The notes beneath the pieces were generated by a model, which saw only the letters and a program-made list of their open reading frames with translations, was not told the origin of the DNA and made no database searches. The position numbers and the translations under genes were made by a program. From contig JACDQM010000096.1 in the NCBI GenBank assembly GCA_015657635.1, forward strand, positions 1-46,915: 46,915 nt of DNA, in the 5' to 3' direction. The DNA is from Roseateles sp. GTDB taxonomy: Bacteria; Pseudomonadota; Gammaproteobacteria; Burkholderiales; Burkholderiaceae_C. Below are positions 8,949 to 17,106 of the stretch, piece by piece (positions within the stretch are counted from its first letter, which is position 1; each line of letters begins with the position of its first letter).

Positions 8949-10280
8949 TCACTTCAGACGAGGCTTGTGATTCAAGACCCTAGGTGTGTCGACAGACCTG
9001 CCTGACTCAGCTCTTTGATGCTCCTCGCGTCGGTGCCCCTGCGGACAGATGGCCGAGCGGCGCAGATCGTCGGAGGTCATTTGCTCCGGCTCCCACTCGG
9101 TCCACTCATGATGGCGGTCGCAGTAGGCTGCGTCGCAAGTCGGACACAGGTTGTGCTCGCTTTCGCCGCGGGAGAGTCGGATGCCACAGTAGCCACAAGC
9201 CGTGCGGGAGCCGCGGCGCAGCGGGCCGGTGGTCGCGCCCATGTTGCGCAACGCAATGGCAGCTTCCTCTTGGTCATTGCCCAGCGCCCAGGCGAGTGCT
9301 GTGCGGCCGTTCTCCGTTGCCAGGTCGAGCTTCGCACCTGCTTCGTGCAGGTGGTGCAAAACAGCAAGCTGTCCCCGTGCAGCTGCTGCAATCATTGCTG
9401 TGGCGCCCGTCGCATCGACAGCGTCCACATCAGCCCCCTGTTCCAGCAGGAACGAGACGACCGCAAGCTGGCCCTCGCGCGCGGCGGTCAGGAAGAGATC
9501 GTCGGGCCGCAGCTCGAAGCCGCGTACAAGCAGTGTCTTGAGGAAATCCAATTGGCCGCGGCGCGTCGCAATCGCCAGCACCTTGGCTCGCTCTTCGTCG
9601 CTCACCTTCGCCAGCTCAACCCATTGGAGATACTGCTGACAGCCGTGTGCAGCGGCGTAAGCGAGCAACTCAGCGTCGAGCCCAGCTGCTGCGCCGGTCT
9701 TGATCAGATACTCGACGACCGGCCTCTTGCCCGCCCCTAGCGCCGCGCGCAGCGCCCGCTGCCGCTCGTCGGCGTCGACACCGCGGGCCACGAGAAGCTG
9801 AACGAGTTCAAGGTAGCCCTTCTCTGCAGCGATCTTCAGTGCGGCGAGAGGCTCGGCACCAGCCTCGAGCAGCCGGAATGCGACGTCGAGCCGGTACCGG
9901 TTGCCGCTGACTACTGCGAGCAGCGCCGTGGCTCCCCTTTCATCTTGGGCGTCAACGTCGGCACCTCTACTGAGGAGGAGCTCGACGATCCTTGAGGCCT
10001 CTTCGGGTCGACGCGCGCCAGTTGCCGCGAAGGTGATCGCGGGGACACCTCGTTCACCGGCGAGCCTAGGGTCGGCGCCGGCGTCGAGCAGCAATTGCAC
10101 AAGCTCAAACGAACCGGACGCGCAGGCCTCGGTGAGCGGGGTAGAGCCAATCGTTGTGCGTGCGTTGACGTTTGCGCCCTGCCGGAGCAGGTGCACTGCA
10201 TGCTCCATCGACGGGTCGACGCCGTACGCCAGACTGCAGGCGCGCACCAAATCAAGGTCATATGAGCGAGAGTCGGCCAT
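8949..10280 (-). CDS. Ankyrin-repeat protein with C-terminal zinc-finger-like Cys cluster
   Basis: The 443-residue product is the last gene of the eCIS locus. Residues about 30-350 form ankyrin-type repeats (for example GSTPLTEACASGSFELVQLLLDAGAD and GATAMIAAAARGQLAVLHHLHEAGA, quoted here only as patterns of the helix-turn-helix repeat). The C-terminal 80 residues carry paired Cys (CGYC near 362-365, CPTC near 379-382, CDRHH and a later CPQGH), which suggests a zinc-binding ribbon or treble clef. No signal peptide is seen. The ATG at 10280 follows GGAAG, 2 bases after the payload stop, so it is coupled to it. It could be a second cargo, a payload chaperone or an immunity protein; the sequence does not decide. 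Confidence 0.8.
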   Translation of the reverse strand: MADSRSYDLDLVRACSLAYGVDPSMEHAVHLLRQGANVNARTTIGSTPLTEACASGSFELVQLLLDAGADPRLAGERGVPAITFAATGARRPEEASRIVELLLSRGADVDAQDERGATALLAVVSGNRYRLDVAFRLLEAGAEPLAALKIAAEKGYLELVQLLVARGVDADERQRALRAALGAGKRPVVEYLIKTGAAAGLDAELLAYAAAHGCQQYLQWVELAKVSDEERAKVLAIATRRGQLDFLKTLLVRGFELRPDDLFLTAAREGQLAVVSFLLEQGADVDAVDATGATAMIAAAARGQLAVLHHLHEAGAKLDLATENGRTALAWALGNDQEEAAIALRNMGATTGPLRRGSRTACGYCGIRLSRGESEHNLCPTCDAAYCDRHHEWTEWEPEQMTSDDLRRSAICPQGHRREEHQRAESGRSVDTPRVLNHKPRLK

Positions 10281-10282
10281 TT

Positions 10283-10740
10283 TCACTTCCGTTTGATGAG
10301 GTCCTTGTAGGTTGTCGGGGCGACGGTCTTGAGCACCCGCTCCTCCGGGAATAGTGAGTCTTTGCCGGCATTTGCTCGAAGCTCGATGGTGGTGAGAGGC
10401 TCGATGGTGCGGTACATGCGGACCGGGTTCGTGATGTCCTCGCCGACGCCTTTCACCCCTGCTGTTTCGCAGCCTTGCATGATCTCCATCAGGGAGTGAT
10501 CACGGCTGGGCAGCATCCAACCCATCAGTGCCAGGCGGAAGTCGAATGTCGGCGGCCCCGGCTTCAACCACTTGTAGAGGGTCATCAGTCGCGCCGCAGT
10601 GCCCGAGTTGCCGGCAACGGTGGGCAGGCCTTTCTCCTTCATCTCCTTGCCCCAGCCTTGGGTCTCGTCGATCTTGTAGTAGGCCATGCCTTCGATCCAA
10701 GGTAGCTTGCCGTCTCGCTGGTAAGGCCACCAATGGCCTG
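10283..10740 (-). pseudogene. 3' part of the DUF4157 payload gene, out of frame with its 5' part
   Basis: This frame continues the protein of the upstream payload ORF after an apparent one-base loss near 10733-10745. Read in this frame, the codons before the ATG at 10687 encode GHWWPYQRDGKLPWIEG, which fits smoothly to the upstream REKQA end. The part then runs 134 residues with conserved-looking features: an SGTAARLM segment, MGWMLPSRDHSLMEIMQG, and MYRTIEPLTTIELRAN. It could be translated separately from ATG 10687, but the composition and continuity argue for a single interrupted gene. The function of this C-terminal domain is unknown to me; it is probably the toxin/effector end. Confidence 0.7.
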
Positions 10741-12885
10741 CTTCTCGCGGTTTGACAGCGGGACGCCCATATCGGTGTAGTCCTGGGACGACTTCTTGTG
10801 CAAATCGAGATCGCTGCCGTCGCGCTTCGTCCGGGCGGGGCGGCTCGTGTCGCTGTCGATATCAGTCTCGAGGATGTTGATATCGGCGTACTTCGCGGCG
10901 AGGTCCCACTTGTTGCCGTGATAGCTCTCCTCCATTGTTTGGCGGGTGGGCGTGTCGGTCTCCTTTCGATACGCGCGACGCTCTTTCTTGAGGCTGTGGA
11001 TGGCGGATGCGAGCTTCTTCGCCTCTTCGTCTTTCAGGCCGAGGTCCGTTTGAATCTTCTGGCTTCGCTCAGCAGGAACCAGCTTCGCAATCTCGTCGAT
11101 CTTTCTGATGGTCGCTTCAACCTTCGGCTTGATGATCGCGTGCACCTTCTCGATTTGCTCCTCTTCGATGCCTACGGCGGCGGCTGCCATCTTTCGAGCG
11201 GCTGCGTCCTTGATCGTGGCGATCTCCGTCAGGACCTTCTTGATGGTCGTGCCGCGATTCCACAGGCCGGCGTTGTAGAAGGCTGTCATCTGCTCGCGCA
11301 TGTTGATGTCGTCCGCTCCGGGCTCGGCTTGGCCCTTGATCACGCTGCGAACTGCTTCGTAGTCCTGCGGGACTTGACCGGCGCTGTGTTTGTCGACTTT
11401 TCCGAAAACCTTCCGGTGCTGCTTCCATTGGTCTAGATCCGTGCCACTTTGGTTCTTGTCCCGCAGCACATCGTCCATCTTGGCGAGGCCGGCCTGGGCT
11501 GCGACCCGGGCCTGCGGCTTGCTGTTGGCCAGCCAGGCGCCCAGTCGTGTCTCGAATCCCACGGCCTCTGTCCACCACTGCGGAGTCTGGAACAGTCGCG
11601 CCACGCCGTCCTGGTCAAGCATGTCCAGGCTCTGCATCGGCGACTCGACGTCTTGGACGCCGCCGGAGTTGTTCTGGAAGTTGACAGTGGGTGCCTGGCC
11701 GCGGTCCTGCAGCCGCTTGAGGTGTCGGAGCTCCGAGTAGGTGATGGCGTTGCGGCCGTGGGACTTCTTGGGGTCTCGACCTGCGAGCGCCTTGACGTAC
11801 GCATCTTTCGAGATGTTGAAGTGGATCGCTTTGCCTTCCTCGGCCGTGAACTCGATACCCAGCTTGGAAGTGATGCGGAAGAATGTGTTCCAGACCCACA
11901 GGCGCAGTCGCTCTTTCTCGGTACCGTCTGCCGGCATTGTCTTCAGGTCGTACCAATCCTTGATGCTCTGCGGATCCGGTGCGCCGAGCTTGCTGTCCGC
12001 GTTCTTGGCGAGCCGGTCCTTGGTCGCTTCCCTCGGCGTGAGACCGGAGGTGGCAACGTCAACTTGCTTCTTGAGATTGATGCGATGCAAGTTCTTCTTC
12101 AGGAAGTGCACCCAGCGCACCACGTGCTTGTCCTTGTCGGTGCCTACGTCAACCTCGAGCTTCGTGTAGGCGCCGATGGCGTCGAGCAGATCGTGGAATT
12201 CGAACTGCTCCATCAGAGGCGTGATGCCCGCTGCCGCATTCAGGTGGTCGACGGTCGGGCTGATGTCGCCGCGGTGGTCGTCGCCGGTGTTCCGCACGTG
12301 GGTCATCGCGACGTGGCGGGGGCCGCTGAAACCGTAGTCGAGGTCACCTTCAGCGCGCTCTTTGCGCTGGATGATCCTGTCTGATGCGAGGCCCGTCATT
12401 GACGCGCCGCCGTGCGATGCGGTGCCGCTCGCCGCTCGTGCACCCATCTCGTCGGCCTCGCGCTCAAGCGCGCTGTCGTCGTTGATCCCTATCCCTTTGG
12501 TCTGCCTCGTCGCAGAGACACGCCCCTGCGCTTGCTGCACCACATGCCAGGCCTCATGGGGCAAATGCTTCTCCTGCCCTGGGCCCAGGTGGATGTCCGA
12601 GCCCTGCGCGTAGGCGTGCGCCTGCAGTGCTGCCGGTTTGCTGGAGCTGCGATGCACGCGAACGCCCGACATGTCCACACCCGAGAGTGCCTCGATGCCT
12701 GTCTTCAGCCCGTCAGGCAAGCCTGTTTTGTTGGCCGTTGGGGCAGCCTGTTGCAGTTGCGCGATCTTGTCACGCTGTTGCTGCTGTCGAGGACCGCTCG
12801 TTGCGGAAGCGCTGTGCGTGTTCGGCCGGCTTGCAGGGTCGGCTTGCTGTCTGACTGGGTCTGCGGTTTTCAAACGAGTCTTCAT
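10639..12885 (-). CDS. DUF4157 (HEXXH) eCIS payload protein, frameshifted before its C-terminus
   Basis: This gene encodes a probable eCIS cargo protein. From ATG 12885 (GGAG upstream) the N-terminal 50 residues are polar and Gln/Ser-rich. A DUF4157 domain then spans about 55-150 with the zinc-protease-like motif HEAWH at 110-114, followed by VVQQAQG and an EREADEMG helix. DUF4157 is strongly linked to eCIS payloads in the literature on these systems. A long, largely helical, Lys/Glu-rich middle follows (about 190-700). The last about 33 codons (PTTRSTRPKAG and so on) are out of frame; the real C-terminus lies in the -1 frame to 10283. A complete gene would be about 867 residues. Third codon positions look less GC-rich than in the structural genes, hinting at separate origin. 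Confidence 0.85.
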   Translation of the reverse strand: MKTRLKTADPVRQQADPASRPNTHSASATSGPRQQQQRDKIAQLQQAAPTANKTGLPDGLKTGIEALSGVDMSGVRVHRSSSKPAALQAHAYAQGSDIHLGPGQEKHLPHEAWHVVQQAQGRVSATRQTKGIGINDDSALEREADEMGARAASGTASHGGASMTGLASDRIIQRKERAEGDLDYGFSGPRHVAMTHVRNTGDDHRGDISPTVDHLNAAAGITPLMEQFEFHDLLDAIGAYTKLEVDVGTDKDKHVVRWVHFLKKNLHRINLKKQVDVATSGLTPREATKDRLAKNADSKLGAPDPQSIKDWYDLKTMPADGTEKERLRLWVWNTFFRITSKLGIEFTAEEGKAIHFNISKDAYVKALAGRDPKKSHGRNAITYSELRHLKRLQDRGQAPTVNFQNNSGGVQDVESPMQSLDMLDQDGVARLFQTPQWWTEAVGFETRLGAWLANSKPQARVAAQAGLAKMDDVLRDKNQSGTDLDQWKQHRKVFGKVDKHSAGQVPQDYEAVRSVIKGQAEPGADDINMREQMTAFYNAGLWNRGTTIKKVLTEIATIKDAAARKMAAAAVGIEEEQIEKVHAIIKPKVEATIRKIDEIAKLVPAERSQKIQTDLGLKDEEAKKLASAIHSLKKERRAYRKETDTPTRQTMEESYHGNKWDLAAKYADINILETDIDSDTSRPARTKRDGSDLDLHKKSSQDYTDMGVPLSNREKQAIGGLTSETASYLGSKAWPTTRSTRPKAGARR

Positions 12886-12959
12886 GGCTTGCTCCGGCAC
12901 CTAAGCATTCTGTGAAGTCGCTACCTTCGCCGCCAGCACGCGATCACGATGAGCGGTCT

Positions 12960-13091
12960 TTACTGCATCCGTGCAAGACTTGCCGCTGGGCGTGGTGCAG
13001 GAATTCGACCTTCGCGGTTGAAGCCCTTGCCCTTGTGATCGCCGGTCAGTGGCAGCAGCACCTTGTGCGGTCTGGCATTGCGGTGCGTCAA
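12960..13091 (-). other. Coding-like 43-codon segment between two eCIS genes
   Basis: Directly after the stop of the GH18-like gene and in the same frame, an open stretch with strongly GC-biased third positions encodes about 43 residues (including LLPLTGDHKGKGFNREGRI) up to TAA at 12960. Only a weak TTG (13091) is available as a start. A different frame (GTG 13101, ending 12901) overlaps the stop as GTGA but has poor codon composition. It may be a remnant of a lost 3' gene end, a tiny gene or a repeat; I cannot identify it. Confidence 0.3.
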
Positions 13092-13097
13092 TGGGTT

Positions 13098-15068
13098 TCA
13101 CGGCTTCTCCACCTTCGGCTTCACCCAGTTCCACAAGGCGCTGAGCACCAGCGCCACGATCAGCAGCATCACCAGCGCGCCGTGCTCGCGCCAACTGGCC
13201 AGCGCCGGGTCGCAGCCCAGCAGCGCGAGGAACAGCGCAGCCACCAGGGCGCCGCCGGCCTTGACCCAACGATCCCAACTGCGGCGCAGCTCGCAACGCC
13301 AGGCCAGCATCGCGAAGGTAAAGCCGCCGGCCAGCAGGGCCAGCAGGAAGGCGCTGCGGAACCACCAGCGGTTCTCGCACTGGAAGTCGCACAAGGGATG
13401 CAGAAATGAGTCGTCGGCTGCGCGGCTGAAGGCGGTGGTCAGCTTTTCGCTCATCAGCGCATTGCCGGGCTGCATCAGCAGTGGCCAGAAGCCGACGCCA
13501 CCGAAGTTGTCCTCGAAGTAGGCTAGGTCGTCTGCATACTGAACGCCGGCCTGTGTGCTGGCCATCAGCACCGGGATGATCTTGCGCAGGAACACGCGCC
13601 GGTTGATGCCGCGCAGGCTGCGGTCGCCTTCGATGCGCGCGTGCAGGGCGCGCTTTCCTGCGCTGGTGGGCTCTGCCAGCAGCACCAGCATGTTCAGCGT
13701 GACGTTGGTGGCGCTGCGGTATTTGCCGGTGGTCTCAACGATGCGCCCATTCTCGAAGTAAGGCAGGTCCAGCGTGGGAAGCTCGGCGTGCTTGATCAGC
13801 TCGAAGAGCTGGGCGGGCGTGAAGATCGAGCGCTCATCGCCGAAGTCGCGCGAATCCATCACCAGATTGATCACGTAGCGGCGCTGGCCGCTGCGCAGCT
13901 TGTCGACCAAGGCCGTCACCAGTTGTGGATAGAGGGCCTTGAAGGCGGGGCGCAGGTCCGGCTCGCCAGGCGGCGGCGGCGGCGGTGCCTCAAGCATCAG
14001 GGTGACGCCATCGGCCAGATGCTGAGGTTCGGCGAAGCCGGGTATCCAGCCAGCTGCCTGCGCCATGAACCCGGGCAAGGGCGTGTCGATCAGCTCCAGC
14101 ACCGCGCGCGGCAACTCGCTGGTCAGCGACAGCAGCTTGCGTTGCCGGGCGGCCTCCGCATCGGCTTGCGGCAGCGGCGCCAGCAGCTGCCAGTCGAGCG
14201 CAGCCAAGCTCAGGTCGAGTTGGGTGCGGTGCCGGCGCGCTTCACGGATGAAGGCGGTGTTGTCCGCCGTCAGCGGGCCGAGCGCGCTGCGGATCTTGTC
14301 GGCATCCATGGGCAGGCTCAGCAGGCTGATGCGGCTGAGCATATTGAAGCCCAGCGTCTGTGCCTTGGCATCGGTCTTGGGCAGCGGCGGGCTGATCGCC
14401 AGGCCGCCTTGCGGCTGCAGCTGCTGCTCGTTCATCCAGAAGGGATAGAAGCCGAAGACCTGCATGCCGTCGAGGTCGTCGCGAAGGCAGCCGCAGCCCT
14501 GGCCCTGCCAGGCGATGGCCGGCAGCGGCTGCGGTGGATGCGCCAGGCGCGCCAAGTCGATCAGGGCACCGCGCACCAGGGGCGGTAGCAAGGTCAGCGG
14601 CAAAGACTTCAGACTGACGCTGGGCATGGATGCAGCGGCCTGGGCGGCTGCCGGAGGGCTTGCTCCGGGGGGCGTGACCGTCGCGCTGGCCGGCCGGCTC
14701 GCAGCCGGCCAGGCTGGCGGACACCAGGCGGCCAGGTCCTTGTCGCTGGGGGCGCTGCGCTTGGCCTGGGTCGCGTTGTCCAGCACCACCTTGCGGGTGT
14801 GCTCGCACAAGCGGTGATCCAGTGCGGCTTCAAACATCGCCCGCGTCGGGTAGTCGAGGCCGAACATCGGCTCGATCAGCTTCTTCAGCTCAGCGAGAGC
14901 CGCGTCGTCCAGTGTCGGGTAGTGAGGAGCGGACGAGGGCACTTGCTTTGCTTGCGTGCTTGCGTCAGCGTCCTCTTGCGAGGCGCCGTCCTGTGCCGAG
15001 TCGGAGCTTGGCGGAGCCGCTGGCATGAAGGCCTTGAGTACCGCCTCGGTGAGCTGGTAGCTGTACAT
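13098..15068 (-). CDS. Membrane protein with degenerate GH18-like domain, eCIS-linked
   Basis: This 656-residue protein has a soluble body and three C-terminal membrane segments (about 572-589, 604-619, 630-646). The body shows the order of a GH18 TIM barrel: VFGFYPFW (about 204-211) as first strand, FNMLSRISLL as second, LDLSL as third, and ADGVTLMLE (about 352-360) at the place of the DGxDxDxE catalytic motif. The first Asp and the final catalytic Glu remain, while the two middle Asp are Thr and Met. Strands VINLVMDSRDFG and GGVGFW follow. It may bind a glycan or peptidoglycan rather than cut it, anchored in the membrane. Start ATG 15068 overlaps the previous stop (TGATG). The GH18 relation is my inference from motifs. 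Confidence 0.7.
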   Translation of the reverse strand: MYSYQLTEAVLKAFMPAAPPSSDSAQDGASQEDADASTQAKQVPSSAPHYPTLDDAALAELKKLIEPMFGLDYPTRAMFEAALDHRLCEHTRKVVLDNATQAKRSAPSDKDLAAWCPPAWPAASRPASATVTPPGASPPAAAQAAASMPSVSLKSLPLTLLPPLVRGALIDLARLAHPPQPLPAIAWQGQGCGCLRDDLDGMQVFGFYPFWMNEQQLQPQGGLAISPPLPKTDAKAQTLGFNMLSRISLLSLPMDADKIRSALGPLTADNTAFIREARRHRTQLDLSLAALDWQLLAPLPQADAEAARQRKLLSLTSELPRAVLELIDTPLPGFMAQAAGWIPGFAEPQHLADGVTLMLEAPPPPPPGEPDLRPAFKALYPQLVTALVDKLRSGQRRYVINLVMDSRDFGDERSIFTPAQLFELIKHAELPTLDLPYFENGRIVETTGKYRSATNVTLNMLVLLAEPTSAGKRALHARIEGDRSLRGINRRVFLRKIIPVLMASTQAGVQYADDLAYFEDNFGGVGFWPLLMQPGNALMSEKLTTAFSRAADDSFLHPLCDFQCENRWWFRSAFLLALLAGGFTFAMLAWRCELRRSWDRWVKAGGALVAALFLALLGCDPALASWREHGALVMLLIVALVLSALWNWVKPKVEKP

Positions 15069-15766
15069 CAGCACTGGCGCGCCGCGGCGGCCGACTGCGG
15101 TGTCACACTGCCCAGCATGGGGGCGCTTGCGATCGGGGCGGGTTGCGCTGCAGCTGCCGTCGGTGCAGCCGCTGGCTTGGCCGGTGCAAGGACGCGGAGC
15201 ACATAGCGCTGCTGGGCTTGCTGGCCGCTGGCATCCCGGACGTGCAGCGCAAATTCATAACGCCCGGGCTCGCTGGCGCTGCCGCTGATGGTGTCCGCCG
15301 GCTTCAGGTCCAGGCCAGGCGGGAGCCGGCTGCCGGGCGCCAGACTGAACTGGTACTCCGGGGTGCCGCCGCGCACATCCAGCTTCCGCTCATAGGGCTT
15401 CGCGACGCGAGCATCGGGCAGCTGAACGGCTGGCCCGTCCAGGCGCAGTGGCGCGCAGCAGCGCGTGGCGCAAGCGTCGCTACTGCCAGTACTGCCAGCC
15501 TTGCACTGCGGGTTGGCGAGGCGCTCGGCCGGTCTCGGTTTCAAGGGGCTGGACGCGGCATCGGCAGGTGCTGCGACGGCGGCAGTGGTGGCGGGGTTTG
15601 AGGCGGCAGCGTCAACTGCAGGGCCAGCCCCAGGCGCCGAAGCGGCTGGCATCGGTGCTGCGCTCGGTACAGCCGGGCTTGCTGTGGCCGCTGATGAATC
15701 CTTCGCGCCCTCGAACGCTGCCAGCAGCAGCAGGGCGCTTGCGGCCAATGCCAGAGCGAGTCTCAC
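15068..15766 (-). CDS. Exported or membrane-anchored Ig-like (He_PIG) protein, eCIS-linked
   Basis: The 232-residue product starts at GTG 15766, overlapping the ATPase stop as GTGA, with GGGAGAA upstream. An N-terminal hydrophobic stretch (RLALALAASALLLLAAF) is a signal peptide or anchor. An Ala/Pro-rich linker follows (about 25-75), then a Cys-rich spot (CATRCC) and an Ig-like domain of the putative-Ig type (about 110-200), marked by GGTPEYQFSL, LPPGLDL, ISGSASEPGRYEF and VRDASG. The end is again Ala/Pro-rich. Lying between the ATPase and a membrane GH18-like protein, it may act at the envelope, for example in assembly, docking or release. The open frame upstream of GTG is a shadow of the ATPase gene. 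Confidence 0.75.
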   Translation of the reverse strand: MRLALALAASALLLLAAFEGAKDSSAATASPAVPSAAPMPAASAPGAGPAVDAAASNPATTAAVAAPADAASSPLKPRPAERLANPQCKAGSTGSSDACATRCCAPLRLDGPAVQLPDARVAKPYERKLDVRGGTPEYQFSLAPGSRLPPGLDLKPADTISGSASEPGRYEFALHVRDASGQQAQQRYVLRVLAPAKPAAAPTAAAAQPAPIASAPMLGSVTPQSAAAARQC

Positions 15767-17106
15767 AGCGTTCTCCCTTCCTTGCGCAGTTCCTTCGCCA
15801 GGCCTGTGCGCAGATCGGCCAGGCTCAGTTGCTGCTGGTCTCGACGCGCGGCCGCCAGGGCGGCATGGCGGATCACATTGGCGATCGCGCCGCCCGACAG
15901 TGCGTAGGCCTCGGCCAGCTTGCGCACGTCGACATCGGGGCCGATGCGATCCGGCGGCAGCATGCCGCGCCACAGCTTCAGGCGTTCGGCGGGGTCGGGC
16001 ATGGGGAAGTACACCATGCTCTGGAAGCGCCGCGAGAAGGCCTCGTCCAGATTGCCGCGCAGATTGCTGGCCAGGATCACCATGCCCGGGAAGTCCTCAA
16101 TGCGCTGCAGCAGGTAGGCAATCTCCTGGTTGGCATGGTGATCGTTGGCGCTGCCGGCACTGCTGCGCTTGCCGAACAGCGCATCGGCTTCATCGAAGAA
16201 CAGAATCCAGTCGCGATGCTCGGCCTGATCGAAGACCTGAGCCAGGTTCTTCTCGGTCTCGCCGATGTACTTGGACACCACCATCGACAGATCGATGCGG
16301 TAGACATCCAGCGCAGCCGCCTGGCCGATCAGCGTGGCCGTCAAGGTCTTGCCGGTGCCTGGCGGCCCATGAAACAGCGTGCGATAGCCAGGCTTGAGGC
16401 TGCGCGCCAGGCCCCAGTCGCGCATCAGCTGCTGCCCCAGGCGTGGCCAGGCCAGCACCTGCTGCACCTCGTCCATCACCTCGGGCGCCAGCACCAGATC
16501 GTCCCAGCCCAGCGGGCTGGTGATCAGCTTGGCCGGGAACTGCGCGCTGAAGTCCGGCTTGTGCCACACCCCGGTGCTCAGCCGCTGCAGGGCCTCGGCG
16601 CTGACGCGCAAGGCGCCGGCCAGTTGCGGCTCGCCCGGTGGCGGTGTGTCCAGCTTCAGGTCGCCATGCTGGGCGAAAGCGTGGCCCGCGTCGAACAGCG
16701 CCAGCAGGGCCACGCGCGCGGCCAGGTCCTCGCCGGCCACCAGGAAGGCAGCCGTCTCGCCCGTGGGCAGAAAGCCGCCGTGGTTGACGGCCTTGATGCC
16801 GCCGAACTCGGTGAAGCCGCGCTCCAGGTTCTGGTTGCGCATGAAGAGCAGATCCAGCGCCGCCGGGCGCAGATGCGGCAACAAGGCCAGCGCCAGCACC
16901 GCGCGCTCCATCAGGCCCAGGCCCAGCTTGTCGATCAGGCGCGCCAGGGCGCTGTCGGCCGGCAGTGCAGGCGCCGGCGGTGCGTCGGCCAGGCCGGCGC
17001 CGGTCTGCTGGAAATGCTGTTCCAGGCGCAGCGCCAGCACGCGCTCCAGCCAGTCCAGCTCGGCGCCCAGGGCCTGGACATGCGGATCTTCAGCGCCATT
17101 CGACAT
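15763..17106 (-). CDS. eCIS AAA+ ATPase (Afp15/PVC15-like)
   Basis: This 447-residue ATPase is a hallmark of extracellular contractile injection systems, thought to help assembly or payload loading. The N-terminal about 200 residues form a helical family-specific domain. The AAA+ core has Walker A GPPGTGKT at 247-254, Walker B ILFFDEAD at 301-308, a GKRSS loop, a sensor-1 region ILASNLRGNLDEAF, and an Arg-finger RRF. I prefer ATG 17106 because GGAG lies 7 bases upstream; ATG 17118 is possible. It overlaps the end of the tape-measure gene by 17 bases. Confidence 0.93.
   Translation of the reverse strand: MSNGAEDPHVQALGAELDWLERVLALRLEQHFQQTGAGLADAPPAPALPADSALARLIDKLGLGLMERAVLALALLPHLRPAALDLLFMRNQNLERGFTEFGGIKAVNHGGFLPTGETAAFLVAGEDLAARVALLALFDAGHAFAQHGDLKLDTPPPGEPQLAGALRVSAEALQRLSTGVWHKPDFSAQFPAKLITSPLGWDDLVLAPEVMDEVQQVLAWPRLGQQLMRDWGLARSLKPGYRTLFHGPPGTGKTLTATLIGQAAALDVYRIDLSMVVSKYIGETEKNLAQVFDQAEHRDWILFFDEADALFGKRSSAGSANDHHANQEIAYLLQRIEDFPGMVILASNLRGNLDEAFSRRFQSMVYFPMPDPAERLKLWRGMLPPDRIGPDVDVRKLAEAYALSGGAIANVIRHAALAAARRDQQQLSLADLRTGLAKELRKEGRTL

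Noticed and set aside
12901..13101. 66-codon frame starting GTG inside the GH18-like stop
   Set aside because: It has the coupling overlap, but its third codon positions are not GC-rich and no family is recognised; another frame in the same stretch looks more coding-like.
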